Origin: JAGVSR01 sp964589785 | GTDB taxonomy: Bacteria; Pseudomonadota; Alphaproteobacteria; Rhizobiales; Hyphomicrobiaceae | Reading direction: 5' to 3' | Length of the DNA stretch: 64,000 bases | NCBI GenBank assembly: GCA_964589785.1 | Contig: CAZPUQ010000005.1 | Location: forward strand, 1-64,000 | In this document: piece by piece, positions 7,866 through 16,499 of the stretch | Numbering within the stretch: the stretch's first letter is position 1 | Layout of the letters: every line of letters begins with the position of its first letter | The notes under the pieces: model-generated | Database searches by the model: none | The model's input: only the letters and a program-made list of their open reading frames with translations | Told to the model about the DNA's origin: nothing | Made by a program: the position numbers and the translations under genes

Positions 7866-9428
7866 TCAGGAGCCGCGCAGGATCGTGATCAGCGGGATGA
7901 ACAGGCCTTCGCCGAAGCGCGCGAGGATGCCGCCGATGACGGCGGCGGTCATCCAGCCTGCCCAGCGCACGGCGGTCTTGGCGTAGTTGACGCCGACCTT
8001 GACCTCGATGACCTGGTCGGGCAGCGCCGTCTCCGCGGTGAGCCCGTCGGCGCCTACCGTCCGCGCCGAGATGAGAAGCTGCAAGCGCTGCTTGCCCCGG
8101 TCGCGCGGCGTGATCGTCCACCGCCAGCTCGCGAAATCGTCCGCCATGAGACCGAGGACGTTCTCGATCCACTGCGTCTCGGGCGAGGATGTCTCGATGA
8201 AGAAGCCGCCGTCGGGGGCGCGCAGACGCACCGACATCGCCTTGGTGACCGTGACCTCGTGCCGGTAGACGGCGCCGCCGTCCTGAAGCCCCTCGGCAAT
8301 GGCCTTCACCTCGGCGCGAGCGAGGCGCGCCTCCACGACCATCGCAACGCCGACGCGCATGCGCCGCGGAATGTTCTCCACGAGCTGCCCTGCCGCGACA
8401 CGCACCGTGCCGCCGGACCGCTGCCGGGGTTGCGGAGGACGCGCCGGCCCGCGCGGGTCCGCTCCCGGAGGCTGTGCGGACTGGGGCGCGCGCTGCATCT
8501 GCGGCGGCCGCATTGGGGGCTGGCCGCCGCTTGCGGGTCCGGCCTGCGGTGGCACGGGGAACTGCGGCGGCGGTCCGGTCCGCGGACCGACAGGGGCCGG
8601 AGCCGACGGCGGCTGCGTGCGCTGCATCGGCGGCGGCATAGCGCTAGGCGCGGACGGGGCCATCGCCGGAGCCGGCATCGGCGGTGCGGGCGGCGCGCCG
8701 AAGCGTCCCTGCGGGGCATGCGCGGCGGGACCACCCTCGCCGGGCTGCGGGGCGCGGGGAGGCGGCACGGCGGCGGGCTCCCACTGCGGCGCCAGCGGCG
8801 AGCGTTGCGGTTGCCCGTGTGCCAGCGGCTCCAGGGCCGGATGCTGAGGTGGCGGGACCGGCTGAGGCGGCGCGGACACCGGAGGCAAGACAGGAGAGCT
8901 CGCCGGAGCCGAGCGCGGCTGCAGGCGCTCGCGCGCCGAGGCGAGGATCTCGTCGGTGGAGGCAGCGTGCGCCGGCGCCGGCTCGGGAGACGCGGAACGC
9001 GGTGCCGCCGCGGCAGCCCGCAGCGCGCGGATCGCATGCTCGAAGGTCATGCCCTGCGCCCGCAGCAGATGGGCGGCCGTGCTCTTGCCGTCGCCGACAA
9101 TGGCAGCGAGCACGATGGCCCCGTTGATCTCGCTGCGCCGGCCCTGCCGCGCGGCCGCGGCGGCCGCTTCGAGAATGCGCCTCAGATCCGGCGAGATGAG
9201 CACCTGACTTGGTCCGTCCGGCGCGCGGCGATCCTCGATCTGCCCGATATGGATCGACACCTCGCCGGCCAGGCGCGCCAGATCGACATTGCTCGAGCGC
9301 AACACGCTCGCGGCATCGGGGTCTTCTGCCAGCGCGAGCAGCAGGTGCTCGAGACGGACCTCGGGATGGGACTGGGCATCGGCATAGCTCGCGGCGCGCG
9401 TCAACGTCGCAGCCAGGTGCTGCGACAT
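7866..9428 (-). CDS. Clp_N repeat/proline-rich/membrane-anchored protein of unknown function
   Basis: From the ATG chosen at 9428 the product is 520 residues. Residues 1 to about 140 form two Clp N-terminal repeats, the adaptor-binding helical domain of ClpA/ClpB/ClpC (SHPEVRLEHLLLALAEDPDA, then LRRILEAAAAAARQGR and INGAIVLAAIVG). No AAA+ ATPase follows: no Walker A or B motif is present. About 200 residues of proline/alanine/glutamine-rich linker come next. From about residue 341 there is a compact unrecognised domain (VENIPRRMRVGVAMVVEARL, then MSVRLRAPDGGFFIE and ETQWIENVLGLMADDF). The protein ends in one or two membrane helices (GWMTAAVIGGILARFG). Earlier in-frame ATGs at 9458 and 9482 are possible starts. 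It is transcribed against its neighbours inside a normally conserved block. The function is unknown. Confidence 0.8.
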   Translation of the reverse strand: MSQHLAATLTRAASYADAQSHPEVRLEHLLLALAEDPDAASVLRSSNVDLARLAGEVSIHIGQIEDRRAPDGPSQVLISPDLRRILEAAAAAARQGRRSEINGAIVLAAIVGDGKSTAAHLLRAQGMTFEHAIRALRAAAAAPRSASPEPAPAHAASTDEILASARERLQPRSAPASSPVLPPVSAPPQPVPPPQHPALEPLAHGQPQRSPLAPQWEPAAVPPPRAPQPGEGGPAAHAPQGRFGAPPAPPMPAPAMAPSAPSAMPPPMQRTQPPSAPAPVGPRTGPPPQFPVPPQAGPASGGQPPMRPPQMQRAPQSAQPPGADPRGPARPPQPRQRSGGTVRVAAGQLVENIPRRMRVGVAMVVEARLARAEVKAIAEGLQDGGAVYRHEVTVTKAMSVRLRAPDGGFFIETSSPETQWIENVLGLMADDFASWRWTITPRDRGKQRLQLLISARTVGADGLTAETALPDQVIEVKVGVNYAKTAVRWAGWMTAAVIGGILARFGEGLFIPLITILRGS

Positions 9429-9638
9429 GGGAATGCGCCCCAGATCATCGACCATCATCCGCCCGAACCCGCTCTGCGGCATGGAGGAATGCGCCCGGCC
9501 GCCCGGTCCGGCGCCGCACCCCTCACCTGCCTGCGATAGAACGTGATCCGCCCCCGGCGGGCAAGCCGCCAAACCGTATCATCGCCCCATATTTCGCGTT
9601 GTCCGGCCGTGCTAGCACCCGATTGTGAGGGAATTCCG

Positions 9639-9666
9639 TTGAGGCCAGCGTCACAACCGATATAAC
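9639..9666 (+). promoter_or_regulatory. Putative promoter for argB
   Basis: The hexamers TTGAGG (9639-9644) and TATAAC (9661-9666) are 16 bases apart, 83 bases before the argB ATG. They sit in the intergenic space between divergent genes. Nothing else is recognised in 9429-9748. Confidence 0.55.
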
Positions 9667-9748
9667 GCTCCCGACCTATCCGGCGGGAGGCGTTGCGGTT
9701 CGGCGTCAAGTTCGCCTGCCAACCATTTGAGGGCATTTGCGCACGACG

Positions 9749-10705
9749 ATGACGAAGGCGAACGACAAACTGCCGGGCAGCGGCGCAAACGACGTCTCGC
9801 CGATCAGCGCCCACGTCCAGGCGCGCATTCTCGCCGAAGCCCTGCCCAACATGCTGCGCTACGACGATGAGACCGTCGTCGTGAAGTTCGGCGGGCATGC
9901 CATGGGCGACGCTGCGCTCGCGGACGCCTTCGCGCAGGACATCGTCTACCTGAAGCAGTCGGGCGTGAACCCCATCGTCGTCCATGGCGGCGGCCCGCAG
10001 ATCGCGCAGATGCTGAAGAAGCACGACATCAGCTCCGCGTTCGTGCACGGCCTGCGCGTGACGGACGCGGCGACCATCGAGATCGTCGAGATGGTGCTCG
10101 CCGGCGCGATCAACAAGGAGATCGTCTCCGCGATCAACCGGCAGGGCGGCAAGGCCGTCGGCATCTGCGGCAAGGATGCCAATCTCATGGTCGCCCGCAA
10201 GATCACCGAGATGCCTGATCCCAAGTCCGGTGTCGTCACCAGGGTCGACCTCGGCTTCGTCGGCGATCCGCTCGAGGTCAATCCGCATATCGTCGACGTC
10301 ATCTCCAAGTCCGATCTCATCCCCGTCATCGCCCCGATCGGCATTTCGCGCGAGGGGGAGACGCTCAACATCAATGCCGACAGCTTCGCCTCGGCGCTTG
10401 CCGCGCGCATGAAGGCCAAGCGCCTCCTGCTGCTCACCGACGTGGAAGGCGTCCTCGACAACCGCGGACTGTTGATCGAGGAGCTGAGCGTCGAGGAGGC
10501 GCAGGGACTGATCCGCGACGGCACGATCAGCGGCGGCATGATCCCCAAGATCGAAGGCTGCATCGAGGTGGTCGAGGCGGGTGTCGAAGCCGTCGTCATC
10601 ATCAACGGCAAGGTTCCGCATTGCGTGCTCCTCGAGCTCCTCACGGATCACGGAGCCGGCACGCTCGTCGGGCGCCGCAAGCCGAAGGAAAAAAGGGCCG
10701 GATGA
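9749..10705 (+). CDS. argB: Acetylglutamate kinase
   Basis: This 318-residue enzyme phosphorylates N-acetyl-L-glutamate, the second step of arginine biosynthesis, and is usually the arginine-feedback-controlled one. Amino-acid-kinase motifs are visible: VVVKFGGHAMGD for the phosphate loop, VHGGGPQIAQML for substrate binding, NINADSFASALAARMKA, and a C-terminal nucleotide-binding stretch containing LTDVEGVLDN and SGGMIPKIEGC. The ATG at 9749 was preferred over an in-frame TTG at 9737, but a GAGGG motif lies close to the TTG, so either is possible. The stop overlaps the ATG of the next gene (ATGA), implying translational coupling. Confidence 0.96.
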   Translation: MTKANDKLPGSGANDVSPISAHVQARILAEALPNMLRYDDETVVVKFGGHAMGDAALADAFAQDIVYLKQSGVNPIVVHGGGPQIAQMLKKHDISSAFVHGLRVTDAATIEIVEMVLAGAINKEIVSAINRQGGKAVGICGKDANLMVARKITEMPDPKSGVVTRVDLGFVGDPLEVNPHIVDVISKSDLIPVIAPIGISREGETLNINADSFASALAARMKAKRLLLLTDVEGVLDNRGLLIEELSVEEAQGLIRDGTISGGMIPKIEGCIEVVEAGVEAVVIINGKVPHCVLLELLTDHGAGTLVGRRKPKEKRAG

Positions 10706-11517
10706 CGACGGCGCCGAAATCCGCAACGGCAAGAGCGACGGCAAGAGCGGCCGCGGCAGCACGTCTGCCCGCCGGCACGGGCTCGGCGGTCTCCCTCGCC
10801 CGCAACCGGGTGTGGATCTTCGACCTCGACAACACGCTCTATCCCGCCGAGTGCAATCTGTTCGCACAGGTGGACCAGCGCATGGGCGAGTTCATCGCCC
10901 GCCACCTCGGTGTCCCGTTGCCCTATGCGCGCCACCTGCAGAAGAGCTACTACCGCCAGTTCGGCACCACGCTCGCCGGCCTCATGCGGGTGCACAAGAT
11001 GACCCCGGAGCCGTTCCTCGACTACGTGCACGACATCGATTTGGCGGGAGTTGCGGAGGCGCCGGAGCTCAAGGCCGCGATCGCGCGGCTTCCGGGACGC
11101 AAGCTGATCTTCACCAACGGCTCGCGCGCCCACGCCGAGCGCGTGGCGGAGAAGCTCGGCGTGCTCGATCTCTTCGCGGGGATCTCCGACATCGCCTCCT
11201 GCGGCTTCGAGCCGAAGCCCTCGGCGGCCGCGTTCGATGCCATGATCCGGCATCATGGGGTGCGCGCCGAGGAAGCGGCGATGTTCGAGGATATGCCGCA
11301 GAACCTCGAGGTGCCGCACAGCCTCGGCATGGCGACCGTGCTCGTGCATTCGACCTACATGGACCACCCGATCCAGCACGCCATGCGCACATGGAGCGTG
11401 CTGCCGGAGCACGTGCATCACATGACGGACGATCTCACCGCGTTCCTGCTATCCATCGAGATCGGCGATGAGGAGAACGCGCGCGAGCCCGACGCTCAGC
11501 GTGACAGCCTGAAGTAG
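10702..11517 (+). CDS. HAD-family hydrolase, probable pyrimidine 5'-nucleotidase
   Basis: This 271-residue haloacid dehalogenase-fold phosphatase carries the catalytic motif DLDNTLYPAE (Asp nucleophile and Asp acid/base). Motif II is IFTNGSRAHAERV, a lysine lies in FEPKPSA, and motif IV is MFEDMPQNLEV. The start (WIFDLDNTLYP) matches the subgroup annotated as pyrimidine 5'-nucleotidases of the SDT1/PynA type. The gene shares an ATGA overlap with argB. An alanine-rich N-terminal stretch of about 30 residues precedes the domain. The last 22 bases overlap the end of the convergent secreted-protein gene. The substrate assignment is inferred from the family. Confidence 0.85.
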   Translation: MTTAPKSATARATARAAAAARLPAGTGSAVSLARNRVWIFDLDNTLYPAECNLFAQVDQRMGEFIARHLGVPLPYARHLQKSYYRQFGTTLAGLMRVHKMTPEPFLDYVHDIDLAGVAEAPELKAAIARLPGRKLIFTNGSRAHAERVAEKLGVLDLFAGISDIASCGFEPKPSAAAFDAMIRHHGVRAEEAAMFEDMPQNLEVPHSLGMATVLVHSTYMDHPIQHAMRTWSVLPEHVHHMTDDLTAFLLSIEIGDEENAREPDAQRDSLK

Positions 11518-11957
11518 GCCGAGCTTCCGGCCGGGCTGACGATCGAGACGTTCTGCGAGTTGCCGCTCACGGTGACGGTGATAGTGCCGTCCACCTTGTA
11601 CTCGGTGTTGAAGAAGCTGCCCGTGAACTGGTTGCTGCCTACATAGGTGAGGAGCGCCTGCTGCTCGACCTTGCCCGAGGCGCTGGCGCAGCGAGCGCTC
11701 ACGAGATAGCGCTCGGCACCCCGCTTCTTGAAGTTCGCCCGGCAGCGGGCCGACTCCTTGGCGCCGGACGGAAACGTGACCGAGCCGCCGCCGCTCCAGG
11801 CGCCGTCGAGCGAGGCCATCTCGGCGGACGCGACGCGCGGGGTGAGCGCAAGGCAGGCCGCAATAGCCATGCAAACTGCGGCGGCGCGCAACAGAACGGG
11901 CCTCGGGAAGCGATCGGAAACAGAAGAGTTGTCAATGCGATAGGTCTGAAACGGCAT
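11496..11957 (-). CDS. Small secreted protein of unknown function
   Basis: This 153-residue protein has a signal peptide (basic start, then VLLRAAAVCMAIAACLALTP, probable cleavage after VASA). The mature part of about 107 residues is rich in beta-forming segments and holds two cysteines (in ARCRANF and SARCAS), which may form a disulfide. It begins SLDGAWSGGGSVTFPSGAKE and ends near SPAGSSAYFRLSR. The layout resembles small periplasmic beta-barrel proteins seen widely in Hyphomicrobiales, but no defined family is recognised. It lies 90 bases after the SDR gene in the same direction and its 3' end overlaps the convergent nucleotidase gene by 22 bases. Confidence 0.75.
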   Translation of the reverse strand: MPFQTYRIDNSSVSDRFPRPVLLRAAAVCMAIAACLALTPRVASAEMASLDGAWSGGGSVTFPSGAKESARCRANFKKRGAERYLVSARCASASGKVEQQALLTYVGSNQFTGSFFNTEYKVDGTITVTVSGNSQNVSIVSPAGSSAYFRLSR

Positions 11958-12047
11958 TGCAGAATCCCCTCGACCGCCTTACCCGGGCGCTTCGGCCGGA
12001 CGAACATATAGCAGGTCTTTGCCGTGAGGTGCAGTGGCCGGCGGGTC

Positions 12048-12800
12048 TCAGCCGCGGCCTTCGTAGGGCATGCCCGTCGCCTTCAGCGTCATGAAGAGAA
12101 CATTGGCGTCGAGCGGCAGATTGGCCATGTAGAGCACCGCGTCCGCGACATGGGAGACGTCCATGCGCGGCTCGGCGCGGATCGAGCCGTCCGCCTGCAG
12201 GACGCCGGCCGCCATGGGGGCCGAAAGCTCGGTTGCCGCGTTGCCGATGTCGATCTGCGAGCAGGCGATGCTGTGCTGCCGGCCGTCGAGCGCGATCGAC
12301 TTCGTCAACCCCGCGATGGCATGCTTCGTCGCCGTATAGGGCGCGGCGTTGGGGCGGGGAACATAGGCGGAGATCGAGCCGTTGTTGATGATCCGCCCGC
12401 CCTTGGGCGCCTGCGCCTTCATGATCCGGATCGCGGCCTGCGCGCAGAGGAAGGCGCCGTTCAGGTTGACGTCGATCACGGATTTCCACTGCTCGTAGGT
12501 CAAATCCTCGAGCGGCGTGGGCGGCGCCAGCGTGCCGGCATTGTTGAACAGCACGTCGAGGCGGCCGTACGCTTCCTTGGTGCGCGCGAAGAGACCCTTC
12601 ACCGACACCGGGTCGGACACGTCCGTCGCCACAACGAGGGTGCTGCCTTCGGGCGCATCGGCCGCCGTCTTCTGCAGCTCGGCCTTGCGCCGGCCGGCAA
12701 GCGCCACATGATAGCCGTTCTGCGCCAGCTTGACCGCGACGGCCCGGCCAATGCCGCTGCCGGCCCCTGTGACGATCGCTACGCGCGGCACGGCCGCCAT
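12048..12800 (-). CDS. Short-chain dehydrogenase/reductase (SDR)
   Basis: This 250-residue classical SDR has the cofactor motif TGAGSGIG, an acidic residue after beta-3 (TDVSD), NNAG in the structural motif, and the catalytic serine, tyrosine and lysine in NGSISAYVP and YTATK. The substrate is unknown. ATG at 12800 was chosen because the upstream extension runs into the dehydrogenase gene and is not protein-like. It follows the 3-hydroxybutyryl-CoA dehydrogenase gene by 20 bases, so it is probably the last or second-last gene of the etfBA operon. That hints at a hydroxyacyl or short-chain alcohol substrate, which is an inference from position only. Confidence 0.88.
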   Translation of the reverse strand: MAAVPRVAIVTGAGSGIGRAVAVKLAQNGYHVALAGRRKAELQKTAADAPEGSTLVVATDVSDPVSVKGLFARTKEAYGRLDVLFNNAGTLAPPTPLEDLTYEQWKSVIDVNLNGAFLCAQAAIRIMKAQAPKGGRIINNGSISAYVPRPNAAPYTATKHAIAGLTKSIALDGRQHSIACSQIDIGNAATELSAPMAAGVLQADGSIRAEPRMDVSHVADAVLYMANLPLDANVLFMTLKATGMPYEGRG

Positions 12801-12820
12801 GGGAGCACCGGAGCGTTGCG

Positions 12821-13750
12821 TCAGCGCGTGGGAACAGGCTTCTCGCCGCGATAGTCGTAGAAGCCGCGGTTGGTCTTGCGACCGAGCCAGCCGGCCTCGA
12901 CGTACTTCACGAGCAGCGGACAGGGCCGGTACTTGCTGTCGGCAAGACCTTCGTAGAGAACCTGCATGACGGCGAGGCACGTATCGAGGCCGATGAAGTC
13001 GGCGAGCTCGAGCGGGCCCATCGGATGGTGGGCGCCGAGCTTCATCGCCTTGTCGATCGCCTCGACGGTCCCCACGCCCTCATAGAGCGTGTAGATCGCC
13101 TCGTTGATCATCGGCAGCAGGATGCGGTTGACGATGAAGGCCGGGAAGTCCTCCGACACGGCGGTCTTCTTGCCCAGACTCTCCACGAACTCCCGCGCGG
13201 TCGCGAACACGGGATCCTCGGTGGCAATGCCCCGGATGAGCTCGACGAGCTCCATCCGCGGCACCGGATTCATGAAATGCATGCCGATGAAGAACTCGGG
13301 CCGGTCCGTGGTCGCCGCCAGCCGCGTGATCGAGATCGACGAGGTGTTGGTGGCGAGCAGGGCCTCCGGCTTCAGCTTCGGGCTGAGCTCCGCGAAGATC
13401 TTGCGCTTGATGCCTTCGTCCTCGGTCGCCGCCTCGATGACGAGATCGCAATCGCTGAGCGCGTCGAGGTCGGTCGCCGGCTTGATGCGCTTGATCGCAG
13501 CGGACATGTCGTCGCCGGCGATCAGGCCCTTGCCGACCTGACGCTGCATGCTCTTCTCGATCGCGGCCATGGCGCGCTCGATGGCGTCGAGCCGAATGTC
13601 GTTGAGGAGCACCTCGAAGCCGCCGAGCGCCACCACATGCGCGATGCCGGTTCCCATCTGGCCGGCGCCGATGATGCCGACGCGCTTGATCTGGGTGACC
13701 GGCGTGACGGCAGCTTTGGGACTTTCAGAGCCCTTGACGGCGAGATCCAT
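12821..13750 (-). CDS. hbd: 3-hydroxybutyryl-CoA dehydrogenase
   Basis: This 309-residue NAD(P)-dependent enzyme interconverts 3-hydroxybutyryl-CoA and acetoacetyl-CoA. The N-terminal Rossmann fold shows IGAGQMGTGIAHV. The family signature HFMNPVPRMELVELIRG contains the catalytic histidine, with the partner glutamate in IEAATED. The C-terminal domain carries AFIVNRILLPMINEA, HHPMGPLELADFIGLD and KTNRGFYDY. Length is slightly above the usual 280-295 because of about 20 extra N-terminal residues before IKRVGII. It sits 44 bases after etfA in the same orientation, a common arrangement in Hyphomicrobiales linking beta-oxidation or ethylmalonyl-CoA chemistry to the electron-transfer flavoprotein. 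Confidence 0.95.
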   Translation of the reverse strand: MDLAVKGSESPKAAVTPVTQIKRVGIIGAGQMGTGIAHVVALGGFEVLLNDIRLDAIERAMAAIEKSMQRQVGKGLIAGDDMSAAIKRIKPATDLDALSDCDLVIEAATEDEGIKRKIFAELSPKLKPEALLATNTSSISITRLAATTDRPEFFIGMHFMNPVPRMELVELIRGIATEDPVFATAREFVESLGKKTAVSEDFPAFIVNRILLPMINEAIYTLYEGVGTVEAIDKAMKLGAHHPMGPLELADFIGLDTCLAVMQVLYEGLADSKYRPCPLLVKYVEAGWLGRKTNRGFYDYRGEKPVPTR

Positions 13751-13794
13751 CGTGTCCTTCCCCTGGGCCGGCGACCGGCCCCTCGCAGCGAACC

Positions 13795-14739
13795 TCAGCC
13801 ACCGCTCTTGCCAAGCTCGGCGGCGAGCTCCGGCAGGACCTGGAACAGGTCGCCCACGAGCCCGTAATCCGCGATCTGGAAGATCGGCGCCTCGCCATCC
13901 TTGTTGATGGCAACGATGACCTTGGAGTCCTTCATACCGGCGAGATGCTGGATGGCGCCCGAGATGCCGACGGCGATGTAGAGCTCGGGAGCCACGACCT
14001 TGCCGGTCTGTCCGACCTGCAGGTCGTTGGGCGCAAAGCCCGCATCGACCGCGGCGCGGGACGCCCCCATCGCGGCGCCGAGCTTGTCCGCAATGGGCTC
14101 GATGTAGGTCTTGAAGTTCTCGGCATTGCCGATGCCGCGGCCGCCCGAGATGATGATGCGCGCCGACGTCAGCTCCGGACGGTCCGACTTCGACAGCTCC
14201 GCGCCTTCGAACGACGAGAGGCCGAGCGGCGCCGGAGCAGCGATGCTTTCGATGGCCGCGCTGCCGCCCTCCCCGGCGGCTGCGAAGCTCGCGGTGCGGA
14301 CGGTGATGACCTTCTTGGACTCCGCCGACTTCACCGTCTGGATCGCGTTGCCGGCATAGATCGGGCGCTCGAACGTATCGGCGCCGACGACCTTTGTAAT
14401 ATCGGAGACCTGCATGACGTCGAGCAGGGCCGCCACACGCGGCGCGATGTTCTTGCCCGAGGCGGTCGCCGGGGCGACGAGCGCATCGTAGCCGGACATG
14501 AGCGGCACGACGAGGGCGGCGACCTCTTCGGCCAGCCCGTTGGCGAGATGCGCAGCGTCGGCGACGAGCACCTTGGCGACGCCGTCGATCTTGGCGGCCT
14601 CGGCAGCGGCCTCGCCGCAACCGCTCCCGGCGACGAGAACGTGCACGTCGCCGCCAAGCTCTTTGCCTGCCGTCACGGCCTTTGCCGTCGCGGAGCTAAG
14701 AGCCGTATTCGTGTGCTCGGCGAGGACCAGAACAGCCAT
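13795..14739 (-). CDS. etfA: Electron transfer flavoprotein, alpha subunit
   Basis: This 314-residue FAD-binding subunit of ETF carries electrons from acyl-CoA dehydrogenases (including methylsuccinyl-CoA dehydrogenase) to ETF-ubiquinone oxidoreductase. The N-terminal domain starts MAVLVLAEH. The C-terminal FAD domain contains GGRGIGNAENF, VGQTGKVVAPELYIAVGIS and the signature IQHLAGMKDSKVIVAINKD. Its ATG shares one base with the etfB stop (TGATG), so translation of the two subunits is coupled. Confidence 0.98.
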   Translation of the reverse strand: MAVLVLAEHTNTALSSATAKAVTAGKELGGDVHVLVAGSGCGEAAAEAAKIDGVAKVLVADAAHLANGLAEEVAALVVPLMSGYDALVAPATASGKNIAPRVAALLDVMQVSDITKVVGADTFERPIYAGNAIQTVKSAESKKVITVRTASFAAAGEGGSAAIESIAAPAPLGLSSFEGAELSKSDRPELTSARIIISGGRGIGNAENFKTYIEPIADKLGAAMGASRAAVDAGFAPNDLQVGQTGKVVAPELYIAVGISGAIQHLAGMKDSKVIVAINKDGEAPIFQIADYGLVGDLFQVLPELAAELGKSGG

Positions 14740-15494
14740 CAGAGCACCCCCGCCTCGGTCTTGAGCTTGCGCACCAGCTCGGCAACGTCCGCGACCTTCA
14801 CGCCGCCCTTGCGCTGAGCGGGCTCGGTCGTCTTCACGACCTGAAGGCGCGGGGTGACGTCGACGCCGAAATCGTCCGGCTTCTTCATCTCGAGCGGCTT
14901 CTTCTTCGCCTTCATGATGTTGGGCAGCGACGGATAGCGGGGCTCGTTGAGGCGCAGGTCGGTGGTCACGATCGCCGGCAGCTTGAGCTTCAGCGTCTCC
15001 AATCCGCCGTCTACCTCGCGTGTCACGTGCACGGTGCCGCCGTCCGGCACGATCTTGGACGCGAATGTCCCCTGCGGCCAGCCGAGCAGGGCGGCGAGCA
15101 TCTGTCCGGTCTGGTTGCAGTCGTCGTCGATCGCCTGCTTGCCCATGATGACGAGATCCGGCGCCTCGGCCGCGATGATGCCCTTCAGGATCTTGGCGAC
15201 GGCCAGCGGCTCGACGGTTGCACCCTCGGCGGTCTCGACGAGGATCGCCCGGTCGGCGCCGATGGCGAGCGCGGTGCGCAGCGTCTCCTGCGCCTTGCCG
15301 GAACCGATGGAGACCGCCACGACGTCGGTCGCCGTCCCCTTCTCCTTCAGGCGAACCGCCTCCTCGACGGCGATCTCGTCGAAGGGGTTCATCGACATCT
15401 TCACATTCGCCAGTTCGATGCCCGACCCGTCCGCCTTCACGCGGATCTTCACGGCGTAGTCGACGACGCGTTTGACCGCGACGAGTATTTTCAT
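14739..15494 (-). CDS. etfB: Electron transfer flavoprotein, beta subunit
   Basis: This 251-residue partner of EtfA binds AMP structurally and docks acyl-CoA dehydrogenases. Family motifs seen are MKILVAVKRVVDY, SMNPFDEIAVEEAVRLKE, IMGKQAIDDDCNQTGQMLA and the recognition-loop region near LNEPRYPSLPNIMKAKKK. ATG at 15494 was chosen over an upstream ATG at 15512 because it gives the conserved N-terminus. It heads the etfB-etfA-hbd-SDR series. A promoter candidate lies about 150 bases upstream. Confidence 0.97.
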   Translation of the reverse strand: MKILVAVKRVVDYAVKIRVKADGSGIELANVKMSMNPFDEIAVEEAVRLKEKGTATDVVAVSIGSGKAQETLRTALAIGADRAILVETAEGATVEPLAVAKILKGIIAAEAPDLVIMGKQAIDDDCNQTGQMLAALLGWPQGTFASKIVPDGGTVHVTREVDGGLETLKLKLPAIVTTDLRLNEPRYPSLPNIMKAKKKPLEMKKPDDFGVDVTPRLQVVKTTEPAQRKGGVKVADVAELVRKLKTEAGVL

Positions 15495-15650
15495 ACTAAA
15501 GGTGCTCCCCACCAGCCCTGAGCGATGTTGTCGTTCGGCACCACATGCGCGCCCCGACTTTCCTGTTCCGCATCGCGGTCGTCACGCAAGGCCGCGGAAT
15601 GGCAGCCAAAGCCCTATGCTCTCAACGCCTCTTCGCACTTGCGAAATCAC

Positions 15651-15679
15651 ACCCTAGAAGCCGCCGAAAGACGAGTCAA
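15651..15679 (-). promoter_or_regulatory. Putative promoter for etfBA
   Basis: On the minus strand TTGACT (15679-15674) and TAGGGT (15656-15651) are separated by 17 bases, in the 251-base gap between the rhomboid gene and etfB. The -35 box is near consensus and the -10 box is weak. Nothing else is recognised in this gap. Confidence 0.5.
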
Positions 15680-15745
15680 TTGTCAGCCTGCCGCCCTCCC
15701 CGAGCCGTCGTCGCAGGCCGGCGGTTACCACTTTATCCGGGCGCC

Positions 15746-16450
15746 TCAGGCGACGGTCAGACCACGATCGAACAGCGGCACGCCCGGACGCCGCATGACG
15801 ACGATCAGAACCGCTCCGGCGATGAGCCCCCCGATGTGAGCCCACCAGGCTACCGGACCGATCTCGGGCATCAGCACCATCACGAACTGCGTCGCGATCC
15901 AGAAGCCGAGCACGACGGCCGCGGAGAGCCGCAGCGGCACGGCCTGGAACGCCAGCACCCAGACGCGCACCCGGGGGTGGAGCATGAGATAGGCGGCGAT
16001 GACGCCGGCGACGGCGCCGCTGGCGCCGATCAGCGGGTTCGGCGACCCCGGCACCATGTAGACGTGCATCAGCCCGGCCAGCGTCCCGCAGAGGAGGTAG
16101 AAGACCAGGAACCGCATGTGCCCCATCGCATCCTCGACATTGTCGCCGAAGACCCAGAGGAAGAGCATGTTGCCGCCGAGGTGGAAGATGTCGCCGTGGA
16201 AGAACATGTAAGAGAGAAGCGTCAGCTTCTCGGGCACGGCCACGGTCTGCTCCGGCGTCTCGTTGATGGGGATGAGGCTCGCCGTCGAGACGAGCTCGGC
16301 CGGGATGATCGCGAAGCTCGCGATCACCGCCTCCTGCAACGCCGTGGCCTCGAACAGGAACACGATGACGTTGAGCACGATGAGGCCGATCGTGACGTAT
16401 TGAAAGTGGATCGACTTCAACGCGTTCTCGTCATGCAACGGCACGAACAT
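15746..16450 (-). CDS. Rhomboid-family intramembrane serine protease
   Basis: This 234-residue polytopic membrane protein with the rhomboid fold has a first helix, a long periplasmic loop, the HxxxxHxxxN element in FFHGDIFHLGGNMLFLW, the catalytic serine in GASGAVAG, and the catalytic histidine in WWAHIGGLIAG. All active-site residues appear intact, so it is a likely active protease cleaving membrane-spanning substrates; the substrate is unknown. ATG at 16450 was chosen since upstream in-frame sequence overlaps the adenosyltransferase gene. It lies 49 bases after pduO on the same strand. The C-terminus MRRPGVPLFDRG is typical of alphaproteobacterial members. Confidence 0.93.
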   Translation of the reverse strand: MFVPLHDENALKSIHFQYVTIGLIVLNVIVFLFEATALQEAVIASFAIIPAELVSTASLIPINETPEQTVAVPEKLTLLSYMFFHGDIFHLGGNMLFLWVFGDNVEDAMGHMRFLVFYLLCGTLAGLMHVYMVPGSPNPLIGASGAVAGVIAAYLMLHPRVRVWVLAFQAVPLRLSAAVVLGFWIATQFVMVLMPEIGPVAWWAHIGGLIAGAVLIVVMRRPGVPLFDRGLTVA

Positions 16451-16499
16451 CGAAGCCCCCTTCCTCGATCCCCGCCTCGACCCCGCACCCGGCGCGAGC

